This document shows positions 1-8,172 of a DNA stretch of 33,726 nt, piece after piece (the first letter of the stretch is position 1; every line of letters starts with the position of its first letter). The position numbers and the translations under genes are program-made. Source of the stretch: Candidatus Heimdallarchaeota archaeon (GTDB taxonomy: Archaea; Asgardarchaeota; Heimdallarchaeia; Heimdallarchaeales; Heimdallarchaeaceae); the NCBI GenBank assembly GCA_021399345.1, contig JAAFKI010000069.1:1-33726 (forward strand). Direction: 5' to 3'. The notes below the pieces were generated by a model. That model saw nothing but the letters and a program-made list of their open reading frames with translations. It did no database searches and was not told where the DNA came from.

Positions 1-346
1 CTAACTGCTGCACACCGTAGTGCTAGGACCAGTGTCTAAGTGTCCTTCTCGGGGCGCTAACTCTCATTACCCCTACCGATCATTGCCTAAGTGATCCTTT
101 ACATCACTTACTAGCTAATCGGCCGCGGCCTCATCCTATGGCAAACCGAAGCCCATTTTAGTATTGGCTCCTTCCAGAATTCCATACCTATCGGGTATTA
201 GTCTTAGTTTCCCAAGGTTATCCCCGTCCATAGGGCAGATTGGCGACGTGTTACTGAGCCTTTCGCCATGCCTCCGAAGAGACATTAAACTTGCATGTCT
301 ATTGCGAATCTGATAGCACCTAGGTCCGGCATGATCAACCGGCTTC
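1..346 (-). rRNA. rrs: 16S rRNA, 5' part only (truncated by window edge)
   Basis: Read on the minus strand, this begins near 346 with GCCGGTTGATCATGCCGG, the archaeal 16S start, and continues through conserved blocks: the CAAGTTTAATG region, GGCGAAAGGCTCAGTAACACG, the TAATACCCGATAGG region, GCCGCGGCCGATTAGCTAGT, and CACTACGGTGTGCAGCAG near the window edge. About 350 nt, roughly the first quarter of the molecule, is present; the rest lies beyond position 1. The first helix CCGG/CCGG is intact, but its loop reads GATCATG where most archaea have GATCCTG. The 5' boundary is set by homology and could shift by several bases. Confidence 0.95.
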
Positions 347-576
347 CTGATTCGATTATGATACGATCTATTTGCTATCTTCCATGAATTGAACTATTTT
401 AGCGCACATACACGTACTAGTGTTTTTTGTACATACTAAATTTGTTCCTTAAAATTCTCTAAATTTCTGTAGCATCAGAACATCTCGGAGTTCTTGTTTT
501 CCTTGGAGGTGAGTGTAAAATTCATACAGTACTTTTTTATGTTTTGCAAGGCTTTTTTAAGTTATCGTTAAACGGC

Positions 577-790
577 TTATTGTAGACAGCCTACAATAAC
601 TAATATTGCACACTTGCAGATATGACTACTGTCTCTTCTCTTTTATTGGTTGCTATTTAAGTGTTTTTTGCCTCAACAACAAATCAAACATAAATTCAGA
701 AGAATCAGTAAACGTAAAGGAGCGGATTCTTTTAGCCGAACCCGCTCTAAAGACATGGCTTAACATCCACTCATCAGACGTGAGTCTGAT
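577..790 (-). other. three hairpins in the presumed 16S leader (possible structured RNA)
   Basis: Three stems occur in about 210 bp. TTATTGTAG (577-585) pairs with CTACAATAA (591-599). A 10-bp stem with one G-U pair, read on the minus strand, joins 747-738 to 729-720 around the loop GGCTAAAA. A 7-bp stem, 773-779 with 784-790, has a four-base loop (GTGA on plus, TCAC on minus). Archaeal 16S leaders often contain processing stems, so pre-rRNA processing structure is the simplest reading. A separate small RNA is possible. I could not match the segment to 5S rRNA, SRP RNA or RNase P RNA. Confidence 0.4.
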
Positions 791-822
791 TGTTCGTGGC
801 AATATACTTAAATGGAGTTCGA

Positions 823-830
823 TATATATA
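823..830 (-). promoter_or_regulatory. TATA-like box, candidate 16S promoter
   Basis: An 8-bp alternating TATATATA sits about 480 bp upstream of the 16S start. On the minus strand it is preceded by a purine-rich GGGAAAAAGAGCAAAG run that could act as a BRE. Transcription would begin near 798, just before the first leader hairpin. The box is palindromic, so orientation is inferred only from its position. Confidence 0.35.
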
Positions 831-1109
831 CTTTGCTCTTTTTCCCGTTATACAGTTTCCATAATATTCACAGTTTAGAGGCTTAAAGTCGGTAAATTAA
901 CTCTGAAAGTATTTGACATAATTTTTTTTTGGAGATTAAAGATAATACTCTAGTACCACCTATGAGAAATAGAGGGTGGTGACAAGAAAAGGATAGTTTA
1001 GCTTTTTTAGCAATTGGGGATTCCTCTATTTCTTTTTTCCTCTGTCCCTTTTTTACGAAGGAATTTTATAGTGAATTCTCTACTTATTTACAAGAATAAT
1101 ATTTGTTAG

Positions 1110-1119
1110 TAATATATAA
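1110..1119 (+). promoter_or_regulatory. TATA box for the gene at 1150
   Basis: TAATATATAA is centred about 35 bp before the ATG. This places the transcription start near 1140, just before the purine-rich GGGGAT that could serve as a ribosome binding site. Confidence 0.5.
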
Positions 1120-1149
1120 CCCGAGGAAAGGTTATTGTGGGGATAAAAC

Positions 1150-2832
1150 ATGCTAGATATTGAAGATTTTCAAAAAATAAGGAAGAACGTTTTTGAGTAC
1201 CAAAATAGCTTGCATGATATCATTTCTGATAAAAATTATCTTTCAGATTTGAAGATAGTTTGCGCGAATGAGAAATCATCAGAGGTTACTAAACTTTTAA
1301 GAACAATTATTGATGAACTCAAAGAAAAGCTTGATATTAATTATTTATTCACAATTTACTGGTTATACTATTTACAAACCTATTATTATAATTTTACAGA
1401 GAATGAAGAAGAAGTTAAATCTCAAATAAAGGAAATGGAAGAAATTGCACTTTCAACTAAAAATGTTGAGCATCAAGCAAATGTTTTAACTGCAAAGGCT
1501 CTGTTTAATCAGTTAAAAAGAAATAGCCAGAAAGCTAGGGACCAACTGACTGAAGCAGAACAAATTCTGAAACCTTTCAAAAAAGATTATCTAGAATCAT
1601 ATTATGCTTTACTCTATGCCCATACATTTTATCTATCATTATCAGACAAAGATTATAAATTCGCAATTAGAAACATGAAAAAGTGCTTTGATTACTATTA
1701 TCTTGAGAGTAAGAACTCTTCAGGAATGATTAAATCTCTTACCTTATTACTTAACTATTATATCTTTCTGAATCAAAAAAAGAAAACGGAAGATCTACTA
1801 AAATGGGTTTTTCAAAAAGAAAAAATACAGGATAAAATAACTAGTTCTCAAGCCGTTTTGTTGTATTGGTGTGCGGGGACAATTTCTGCAATTGACCACA
1901 AAATAGAAAATACCATATCCTATCTTAAGAACTCATATGAGAAAATAACATATGAGGGTTTACAGAAAGAGCTGATGTATGAATATACATATACTTTGAG
2001 GCTTTTGAGTAGATATTATGCTTTCCAGGGTAAATTTCAAGAATCCTATGAACTTCTTGTAGAACTTGTTAATTTTATGGAAGATGATTACGTTAAATTC
2101 AATTATATTCAAAAAAACAGAAAAAAAGTATATTTTGGGTCATATTTTACCTTGCTCTTCATCTTTGTCCAACTAGATTTAGATATTGATAATATACAAG
2201 ATAATTCTTTGAAAAAACTCTATAATTATACCAAAAGAACATTATCCAAAAAAAGAATCTCTCAAAAACTTCTCCTTAATGAAACTACAGATAATCAGCA
2301 ATTAAGTGAGCTCCTAGATGATGAAATACACGAATCTAAGGATGATGTTTATCTAGTTCTTCATCAACTTCTTATAACCCATGACTCTTACGCCACTAGT
2401 GAAATAGTTATAGAAGACAAGATTTCTTCCTTACGCGATTATGTACACGATCCACATTATCTTGATATATTGTTGGCAAAAATTTTCCTTTCAAAAGGCA
2501 ATTATAAGAAATTTAACGAAATTTTGAGGAACTTCACGAAAGAAACTGCCGGAAGTAAAGAACCCATTTTATCTATTTGGAAAGACATTTTCAGTTTACT
2601 TTCAAAATATATTAATGATCCTTCTGATATAACAATCGCAGTAGAGCTAAGTAAATTAGAGGAAATGTGTAGAAATAAAAATTTCAATAAAATTGCAGAA
2701 GAAATAAACTTCTACCAAAAACTTGTAGCCTCAAAAAAGACAATAAGTAGCTTCACCGATAAATTCCGACATACAGCCTTTATGGATATTTTCAATGAAG
2801 AATCGAAGAGAATGGTTCTAGATTCAATTTAG
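1150..2832 (+). CDS. large helical-repeat (TPR-like) protein, paralogue of the gene at 31600
   Basis: This 560-residue soluble protein has no signal peptide or membrane segment. Its sequence is dominated by amphipathic helices of about 30-40 residues rich in Tyr, Leu and Lys, with phrases such as LRLLSRYYAFQGKFQESYEL that are typical of tetratricopeptide repeats. The N-terminal part contains CANEKSS (residues 38-44). The same motif occurs at nearly the same position (33-39) in the 528-residue protein at 31600, and both carry an ILKP motif further on, so I read them as paralogues. No HTH, kinase or enzymatic motif is visible. A TATA box (1110-1119) and GGGGAT before the ATG support the start. 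A hydrophobic micro-ORF follows 93 bp downstream. Function is unknown; a peptide- or protein-binding scaffold is inferred from the fold only. Confidence 0.85.
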   Translation: MLDIEDFQKIRKNVFEYQNSLHDIISDKNYLSDLKIVCANEKSSEVTKLLRTIIDELKEKLDINYLFTIYWLYYLQTYYYNFTENEEEVKSQIKEMEEIALSTKNVEHQANVLTAKALFNQLKRNSQKARDQLTEAEQILKPFKKDYLESYYALLYAHTFYLSLSDKDYKFAIRNMKKCFDYYYLESKNSSGMIKSLTLLLNYYIFLNQKKKTEDLLKWVFQKEKIQDKITSSQAVLLYWCAGTISAIDHKIENTISYLKNSYEKITYEGLQKELMYEYTYTLRLLSRYYAFQGKFQESYELLVELVNFMEDDYVKFNYIQKNRKKVYFGSYFTLLFIFVQLDLDIDNIQDNSLKKLYNYTKRTLSKKRISQKLLLNETTDNQQLSELLDDEIHESKDDVYLVLHQLLITHDSYATSEIVIEDKISSLRDYVHDPHYLDILLAKIFLSKGNYKKFNEILRNFTKETAGSKEPILSIWKDIFSLLSKYINDPSDITIAVELSKLEEMCRNKNFNKIAEEINFYQKLVASKKTISSFTDKFRHTAFMDIFNEESKRMVLDSI

Positions 2833-2925
2833 ACTGATTTGAAAAAGAAATAAGACTAAATTAAATTAAGAAAAGTAAAAAAAAATGGAATTAATCCCTC
2901 TTAAGGATAATACATGGGAGGAATT

Positions 2926-2988
2926 ATGTCGTCGTCTTCTGTTGGATCATATGTTTGGTTCTTCATCATACTCATACTCATCGGATAG
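2926..2988 (+). CDS. hydrophobic micro-ORF, 20 residues
   Basis: The product starts MSSSSVGSYVWFF and ends in an Ile/Leu-rich hydrophobic run closing with Gly. A strong Shine-Dalgarno-like GGGAGG (2916-2921) lies five bases before this ATG. An in-frame ATG at 2914 would add four residues but would place that motif inside the gene, so 2926 is preferred. A short polar head followed by about 12 apolar residues suits a tiny membrane-inserted peptide. It lies between the TPR-like gene and the HerA/VirB4-like gene. Coding status rests on the ribosome binding site and composition only. I see no similarity to the MMYE peptides at 31272-33489. Confidence 0.45.
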   Translation: MSSSSVGSYVWFFIILILIG

Positions 2989-3181
2989 TAGCTTTTCTGC
3001 TGAATGCAGATTAACTCTCAATATAATACTCGTAAGAAGGTATATAGTGGGCTAGAAAATTTTGTGACATCACAATTATGAAACTGAGCTATTTGCACTT
3101 TTTTTTTGGTATTTTTATATCCTAAGATGGTATCTCTTTTGATTATTTCCTGTACTTTGAATTTCTCAGAAGGGATATACT

Positions 3182-6013
3182 ATGGCTAAAAAGAAGAAAT
3201 CTCAGTTTCGTTATAATTCTAATAAACAAAAACAAACTAATACTAGAAGGATTATTAGAGTGATTCTTCCCTGGATCTGTGTAATTGCTATTGGTTTTGT
3301 TTCTTTTATATTTCTCTTTCCAGAATTACTGAAATTGTTTCCATCTGATTTTTTCGTTTCTATAGCCGCTTTCAGTGAAAAAACTGCTCTTTTCTTGAAA
3401 GGTCTCTTTGTTACTCTCTTTACTAATTTAGCCTTCATTTCCTCAATTTCAGTTATATTTTTAGTTTTTATTGTAGTTAGATTATTACCTTTCTACAACA
3501 TTGAAGATACAGAATTCTACACTCAAAAAAAATTGTTTCTACCCTTCTTTTTTAGAAAGATTGGTGTAGTAATGGTTTCTTCCTCAACAGGAAACGGCAA
3601 CAATAAATTCAGTCACAGTAGCTATTCTAACAAGATTCATGAAGCCTTCATTAATTGTCTTTCATTAAGAACAAAAGATAGAATGTTAGCAATTTATAAA
3701 CATGCTAAGGGAGTAAGCATATTCTTTCCAGTTATTTCTAGAGGTTGGCTAAAGAGTAGAACTAATCAGCGATTAAATCGAGATATTATCTTCATTTCTA
3801 ATTCTATTGAGAGTCACTATGATTGCAGAATCAAAATTTTGAAAGGTGACCAGACTAAAGATCTTGTTCAAGCTCTGAATCAAATGAAAGCCAAGAGTAA
3901 AATTGAATCTTCTTCTGAGTTGATTACTCAATTTAATATGACTGATCAAATGTATAACATTTTTGTTAAGAATGATATAAAGGATACTTGTTTTATCATT
4001 AAGACAGATAAGAAAAGGAGAGAATCCAAGAAGATTGTTTTTGATCTTCTTCTTCTATCTGAAGACAATGCTACAGAGTCATTTATTTTAAATGCGTCTG
4101 GTTTGTCCAAAAAGAAAAGAAAAATTATAACACCTAACAGGGATTTTCTCAGTCTAGTTTTCTCCCCAATTCGTAAGAAAGAATCTGTATTAATTGATGA
4201 TGTCGCTTCCTTAGTGCATGTTCCTATGGCTTATAGGGGTGGATCTTTACCCGTTAGTGCTAAGAAAGATGGTTTTAGCGCTTCTTTTCTAAGGGGTGAA
4301 GATGAACAAATCCTTGTTGGTAAAATGGTAGGTGACAGTGATATGGGAGAAGAGATTTCCCTTAGCTTAAAAGATTTCTTGCTTAATCTTGAAGTTGCAG
4401 GGCAAATTGGTAGAGGAAAATCTTACTTAATCACTTCTGTTATTGGACAACTACTGGAAAATAAGGTCAGTACATTGGTTTTCGATATTAAGGGTGAATA
4501 TGCGAGAACATTCACTGACCACCCAAATGTTGAGATATACACAATTGGAAAACCTCATCCATTATGTTTGAATATTTTTGAAACCACTGATTCTGATGAT
4601 TTACATAATACTTTACTAATTATTGAAGAAATGTTGGTTTCTTCAAATCAAGAGTTTACACCTGCAATGAAGAATCTGTTTGAGAGTGCTCTTATATTGA
4701 CTCACAACTCCCCAAAGAGGAATTTACAAGTCTTTGTGGAGAATATTTTCAAGGTTTCACGCGAATTACAAGCTCATTCCAACATTACCTATTTACAGCA
4801 GACAATAGATGCTGTTTTGAACAGATTGAATTTCATTTTCAATCCGATTAATTTTGAGATTCTAGGGGCTATGAGAACTACTTTGGATCTTTCACTTCTA
4901 GACAAAGGTAAGAGTATTATTCTTGATTTAAGCCAATTTCAAAGAAGGGCGGCAAGACCTTCAGATATTTTTTTAGTGTGTAATTTAATACTCAAAATGC
5001 TCTATAGACAAGCATCTGCAAAAGAAATGACACGCAATTTGAGATATTTAGTAGTTCTAGAAGAAGCAATCAATATAATCCCTAATTTCTATCATTCTGA
5101 AAGTTCTGCATCTTTAATTACTGCTGAAAATAATTTTTTATTAGGAAGAAGCCTAGGTATAGGACACATCACAATATTTCAGATGTGGGATAGTGTAAGC
5201 AAAATTGTTCATGGTAATTCTGCTACTAAGTTTGTATTTAGATCAAGTGAAAAAACAGATATTATTGCTAAGGCTCTAAATTTGGAAGAAGATGAAATAT
5301 CTAACATCCAGAGCTTACCTTCACGACATTGTTTCTTGTTCTTCGAAGGTTCAGATTCTGCTGTAAAGATTCAAACACTAGACTTAATAACAGATCCCAT
5401 TAGTTTTGCAGAATACCAGTCAAAAATGTTAAAAAAATATGGTAGAAGCGTTTTTCCTTTGTTGTTTAAAAGCTTCATAGATATGAGAACTTCAATTTTT
5501 CAACAGAGCAACGCAAATGCTATTGGAAGAGGCAAGAAATTAGCAAGCAAAAAACATGATCTATCGCAAAACAAATTGAATAGTTTCATATCAAAAGACG
5601 TATCGAAAATTGATTCTAACAAGAAAATGATTATAGAAAAAGATACTTTAGATTTCATTTCCTCCGCTGGACTATTGCCTGAAAATCTGATATGCGAACA
5701 ATTGTGTTTTCAAGAGGATAGCGAGAAAAACTGCTTAAAGTATAACATGGGTGCAAAAGTTGTGAAATCCACTATACTCAATGAATGTTCCACTGAGGAG
5801 ATTTCTATTTTGCTTACTGATGTGGGAGGACTTCATTCCTTGATTTCCGCAATATCTACGAAGAGAAACCTTGAGTTCGATGAAAATCTAGTCTTTTGTA
5901 CAGTAAAAACTTTGGTTGTGGACTTTATTTCAGAGAATATCCTGACTCCAAATGAAGCTTATAGCATTCTCACAAGATTCTCTTTTGGGATTAAAGAGAC
6001 AACAAATCCTTAA
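3182..6013 (+). CDS. membrane-anchored HerA/VirB4-type P-loop ATPase
   Basis: This 943-residue protein has a lysine-rich N-terminal tail, two membrane segments (about 27-47 and 83-101) and a large cytoplasmic part. The Walker A motif is GQIGRGKS (407-414), followed by LVFDIKGEY, a phrase typical of the HerA/FtsK/VirB4 superfamily. Walker B is LVVLEE (623-628), and a later GIGHITIFQMWDSV segment resembles the sensor region of VirB4/TraC-like pumps. The family hydrolyses ATP to move DNA or protein through membranes or to process DNA ends. Two N-terminal helices argue for a membrane translocase rather than soluble HerA. The roughly 190 residues after the ATPase core are unlike anything I recognise. 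No NurA, pilin or relaxase gene is adjacent. A TTTTTATAT box near 3112 and AGAAGGGAT before the ATG support the start. The substrate is unknown. Confidence 0.8.
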   Translation: MAKKKKSQFRYNSNKQKQTNTRRIIRVILPWICVIAIGFVSFIFLFPELLKLFPSDFFVSIAAFSEKTALFLKGLFVTLFTNLAFISSISVIFLVFIVVRLLPFYNIEDTEFYTQKKLFLPFFFRKIGVVMVSSSTGNGNNKFSHSSYSNKIHEAFINCLSLRTKDRMLAIYKHAKGVSIFFPVISRGWLKSRTNQRLNRDIIFISNSIESHYDCRIKILKGDQTKDLVQALNQMKAKSKIESSSELITQFNMTDQMYNIFVKNDIKDTCFIIKTDKKRRESKKIVFDLLLLSEDNATESFILNASGLSKKKRKIITPNRDFLSLVFSPIRKKESVLIDDVASLVHVPMAYRGGSLPVSAKKDGFSASFLRGEDEQILVGKMVGDSDMGEEISLSLKDFLLNLEVAGQIGRGKSYLITSVIGQLLENKVSTLVFDIKGEYARTFTDHPNVEIYTIGKPHPLCLNIFETTDSDDLHNTLLIIEEMLVSSNQEFTPAMKNLFESALILTHNSPKRNLQVFVENIFKVSRELQAHSNITYLQQTIDAVLNRLNFIFNPINFEILGAMRTTLDLSLLDKGKSIILDLSQFQRRAARPSDIFLVCNLILKMLYRQASAKEMTRNLRYLVVLEEAINIIPNFYHSESSASLITAENNFLLGRSLGIGHITIFQMWDSVSKIVHGNSATKFVFRSSEKTDIIAKALNLEEDEISNIQSLPSRHCFLFFEGSDSAVKIQTLDLITDPISFAEYQSKMLKKYGRSVFPLLFKSFIDMRTSIFQQSNANAIGRGKKLASKKHDLSQNKLNSFISKDVSKIDSNKKMIIEKDTLDFISSAGLLPENLICEQLCFQEDSEKNCLKYNMGAKVVKSTILNECSTEEISILLTDVGGLHSLISAISTKRNLEFDENLVFCTVKTLVVDFISENILTPNEAYSILTRFSFGIKETTNP

Positions 6014-6068
6014 TCATACTCTCGCATTTGATAAGATTTAAAAGCAGACATTCTTTTCTTCTCTTAAG

Positions 6069-6116
6069 TTCTGACCACGCTGACCGTTGTCAATGGGCTT
6101 AACGGAAGTGGTAGAG
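6069..6116 (+). promoter_or_regulatory. structured leader of the uL1 operon, candidate uL1 autoregulatory site
   Basis: Just before the uL1 start lies a two-part stem. ACCAC (6074-6078) pairs with GTGGT (6108-6112), and inside it CCGTT (6084-6088) pairs with AACGG (6101-6105). The internal loop is asymmetric, GCTGA against AA, and the TCT/AGA flanks can extend the outer stem past a bulged G. Archaeal uL1 is known in methanogens to repress its own operon by binding an mRNA copy of its 23S rRNA site, a stem with an asymmetric loop. The same role here is inference. GAGG at 6114-6117 could be the ribosome binding site and abuts the stem, which would suit translational control. Confidence 0.45.
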
Positions 6117-6126
6117 GCTGATACTT

Positions 6127-6768
6127 ATGGTAGAACAAGAACTTAAAATTGCAATTGAAAAAATGAAAAAAGATTCACCTGCTCGTAAGTTTGTTGAATC
6201 AGTTGATATAGCAATCAATTTCAAAGATATTAATCTTCAGGATCCTTCAAAGAGGTTTCAGATGGACGTTAGACTTCCTCACCCTCTAGAGAAAGATGTT
6301 AAGATTTGTGTGCTTGGAGAAGGATCGCATCTAGTAGACGCTGAATCAGCAGGAGCAGCTAGAATCATCAATAAAGATGAATTGGACAACATTAGTAGAG
6401 AACCTAAGATAGCAAAGAAATTAGCCCAACAATATGATTTCTTTATCGCAACAGCTTCATTGATGCCAACCATTGGTAGAAGTTTGGGAAAGTTCCTTGG
6501 TCCTCGCGGTAAAATGCCTAGACCTTTACCCCCAACTGCACCAATCAAACCACTCATCAATGACTTTCAAACAACAATACAAATCCGTCTGAGACAATCC
6601 CCCGTAATTCATGCTAGGATTGCTACTATAGCTATGGAAAATGATTCTATAGTTGAGAATGCATTGACTGTAGTAAGAAACATTGAAAACAGACTCGAAA
6701 AAGGGGAAAATAACATACGTACGATTTACATTAAATCTACAATGGGTCCTGCAATAAAGGTTAAGTAG
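6127..6768 (+). CDS. rpl1: large-subunit ribosomal protein uL1 (L1)
   Basis: At 213 residues this is full length for archaeal uL1. The diagnostic RSLGKFLGPRGKMPRPLPP segment in the middle and the C-terminal IYIKSTMGPAIKVK identify it. uL1 forms the mobile L1 stalk on 23S rRNA and assists release of deacylated tRNA from the E site. It is the first gene of an uL1-uL10-P1 operon, with only 8 bp to the next start. The ATG at 6127 is preceded by GAGG and by a structured leader that may mediate autoregulation. No anomalies were seen. Confidence 0.96.
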   Translation: MVEQELKIAIEKMKKDSPARKFVESVDIAINFKDINLQDPSKRFQMDVRLPHPLEKDVKICVLGEGSHLVDAESAGAARIINKDELDNISREPKIAKKLAQQYDFFIATASLMPTIGRSLGKFLGPRGKMPRPLPPTAPIKPLINDFQTTIQIRLRQSPVIHARIATIAMENDSIVENALTVVRNIENRLEKGENNIRTIYIKSTMGPAIKVK

Positions 6769-6776
6769 GTGGCAAA

Positions 6777-7793
6777 ATGTCAACCGTAAAAGTTTCTGAA
6801 AAGAAAAAACAAATAGTTGAGAAACTGAAGAACGATCTCACATCCCATCCCATTATTGGACTCGTTAGGATTGATAATATCAATGCAAGCGTTGTTCAAA
6901 GAATGAGAAAAGATTTACGAAAGGATGCTAAAATTGTTATGGCTAGAAATAGCTTAATGAGAATCGCTATTTCTGATTTGAAGAAAAAGGTTCCAGGTAT
7001 TGAAAAACTATTAGAATACGTTGTTGGTTCCTGCGCATTCTTGCTAAGTGAAACAAATCCCTACAAATTAGCTACTTTCATGGATGAGAATAAAGTACCC
7101 GCACCAGCAAAAGCTGGACAATATGCACCTAATGATATCATAATTAGACCAATGAATACAGGAATCCCTCCTGGACCTGTCATTGCTGAATTACAGTCAT
7201 TAGGACTCAAAACAAGGATTGAAGGGGGACAAATACGTATCGCAGAGGAAGCGATTGTAACTGAAGAAGGTGACCGTGTAAATAGAACTGTTGCTCTTCT
7301 TTTAAGAAGATTAGATATAAATCCCTTTCAAACTGGTTTAAGTTTTGTTGTTGCTTTTGAAGACGGGGAAATCATTCCTGGGGATGCTTTGTTACTTGAT
7401 TATGAGCAATATAGAGTAAATGTTCAATGGGCTTACAATTCTGCTTTGAATCTAGCGGTTAATGCTGGATTTATAACAAAACAAAGTTTGTTGTTGATAC
7501 TTTCAAATGCTCATCAATTAGCTCTCAATGTTTCAGTTAATGCTGGATTTATAACTAAGAAATCTCTGGCATTAATTCTCACAAAAGCAGTTCGAGGATC
7601 TCTTTCTGTCGCAGCTTCTGTAGCAGAAAAAGATTCAAGAGCTTTATCAGACAAAGCTCAGGCTAAACTTTCTGAAACTCCAAAAGTTCAACAGACTGAA
7701 ACTTTTGTAGCAAAAGAACCCGAGGAAGAATCTGAGAAAGAACCCGAGGAAGAACCCGAGGAAGATCTAGGGTTAGAATCGTTATTTGGATAG
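6777..7793 (+). CDS. rpl10: ribosomal protein uL10 (P0), stalk base
   Basis: This 338-residue archaeal/eukaryotic-type uL10 has an N-terminal rRNA-binding domain with KIVMARNSLMRIAI, the archaeal insertion domain (about 110-190, including GIPPGPVIAELQ), a helical spine that recruits P1/L12 dimers, and an acidic hinge ending EDLGLESLFG. That tail is shared with P1 and binds translation factors. The spine contains a 26-residue unit visible twice (NAGFITKxSLxLIL). GGTGG sits just upstream of the ATG. It lies between uL1 and P1, as is normal for archaea. Confidence 0.95.
   Translation: MSTVKVSEKKKQIVEKLKNDLTSHPIIGLVRIDNINASVVQRMRKDLRKDAKIVMARNSLMRIAISDLKKKVPGIEKLLEYVVGSCAFLLSETNPYKLATFMDENKVPAPAKAGQYAPNDIIIRPMNTGIPPGPVIAELQSLGLKTRIEGGQIRIAEEAIVTEEGDRVNRTVALLLRRLDINPFQTGLSFVVAFEDGEIIPGDALLLDYEQYRVNVQWAYNSALNLAVNAGFITKQSLLLILSNAHQLALNVSVNAGFITKKSLALILTKAVRGSLSVAASVAEKDSRALSDKAQAKLSETPKVQQTETFVAKEPEEESEKEPEEEPEEDLGLESLFG
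7458..7555 (+). repeat. internal 78-bp repeat in the uL10 spine
   Basis: A 20-bp identical stretch, GTTAATGCTGGATTTATAAC, occurs at 7458-7477 and again at 7536-7555. The 78-bp offset is exactly 26 codons. The encoded helices (NAGFITKQSLLLIL and NAGFITKKSLALIL) are successive L12/P1-dimer binding segments. Such repeats are known in archaeal uL10, but the nucleotide identity suggests recent duplication or conversion. Confidence 0.75.
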
Positions 7794-7802
7794 GTGAAAA
7801 AT

Positions 7803-8108
7803 ATGGAATATGTATATGCAGCATTAATACTTCATGAATTAGGTGAAAATATTACTCAAACAAAGGTAAAAGGAATACTTGAAGCCGCTGGAGCAAAAAT
7901 AGATGAATCTCGAATTAAAGCTTTAGTAGCAGCCTTGAAAGACGTTAATATTGAAGAAGCTTTGAAAGCTACTGTTATGGCTGCTGCACCAGCTGCAGCA
8001 TCTTCTGGAGCTGCAAGTGATAAAGCAGCACCCGCAGAAGCTAAAGAAGAAAAAGAAGAAGAACCAGAAGAAGATGCCGATTTAGGCCTAAGCGCTCTAT
8101 TCGGTTAG
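7803..8108 (+). CDS. rpl12: ribosomal protein P1/L12, archaeal acidic stalk protein
   Basis: The 101-residue protein begins MEYVYAALILHELG, has a helical dimerisation domain, an Ala-rich hinge with Glu/Lys, and the universal acidic tail EDADLGLSALFG. Dimers bind the uL10 spine and recruit elongation factors to the ribosome. A GTG at 7794 directly after the uL10 stop would add three residues. The ATG at 7803 is preferred because AGGTGA lies at ribosome-binding distance and because family members start MEY. It is the last gene of the operon, followed by T-rich sequence. Confidence 0.95.
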   Translation: MEYVYAALILHELGENITQTKVKGILEAAGAKIDESRIKALVAALKDVNIEEALKATVMAAAPAAASSGAASDKAAPAEAKEEKEEEPEEDADLGLSALFG

Positions 8109-8126
8109 AATTTTCTATTTCCTTCT

Positions 8127-8172
8127 TATTTTCTTTTTCAATATCTTTTTATTTTCTTTTTCAATATCTTTT
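8127..8172 (+). terminator. T-rich tandem 23-bp duplication after the stalk operon
   Basis: A 23-bp unit (TATTTTCTTTTTCAATATCT plus TTT) is present twice head to tail at 8127-8149 and 8150-8172. T-tracts on the coding strand are typical archaeal terminators, so the duplicate probably doubles the terminator of the uL1-uL10-P1 operon. It runs up to the stop codon of the convergent gene. Confidence 0.55.

Larger units (their letters stand above)
347..1149. other. gene-free stretch: 16S leader plus promoter region of the next gene
   Basis: No convincing protein gene lies here. The part next to the 16S should be its minus-strand leader and promoter. It contains three perfect or near-perfect inverted repeats (577-599, 720-747, 773-790) and a TATATATA box at 823-830. 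The right end carries a short hairpin, ACCACC (955-960) with GGTGGT (975-980), and the plus-strand promoter of the gene at 1150. A 90-codon plus-strand frame at 606-878 has no recognisable protein character and crosses the hairpins, so I do not call it. Confidence 0.6.

Noticed and set aside
710..800. 5S rRNA or tRNA-like match (GTTAAGCC and GGGTTC elements on the minus strand)
   Set aside because: The surrounding conserved 5S or cloverleaf elements are absent and the helices do not fit either fold.
606..878. 90-codon plus-strand frame in the 16S leader
   Set aside because: It crosses two hairpins, has no ribosome binding site and no protein-like composition; it lies in presumed rRNA leader.
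962..982. Six-codon frame MRNRGW inside the hairpin at 955-980
   Set aside because: Too short, with no start signal and no sister copy; likely chance within the stem-loop.
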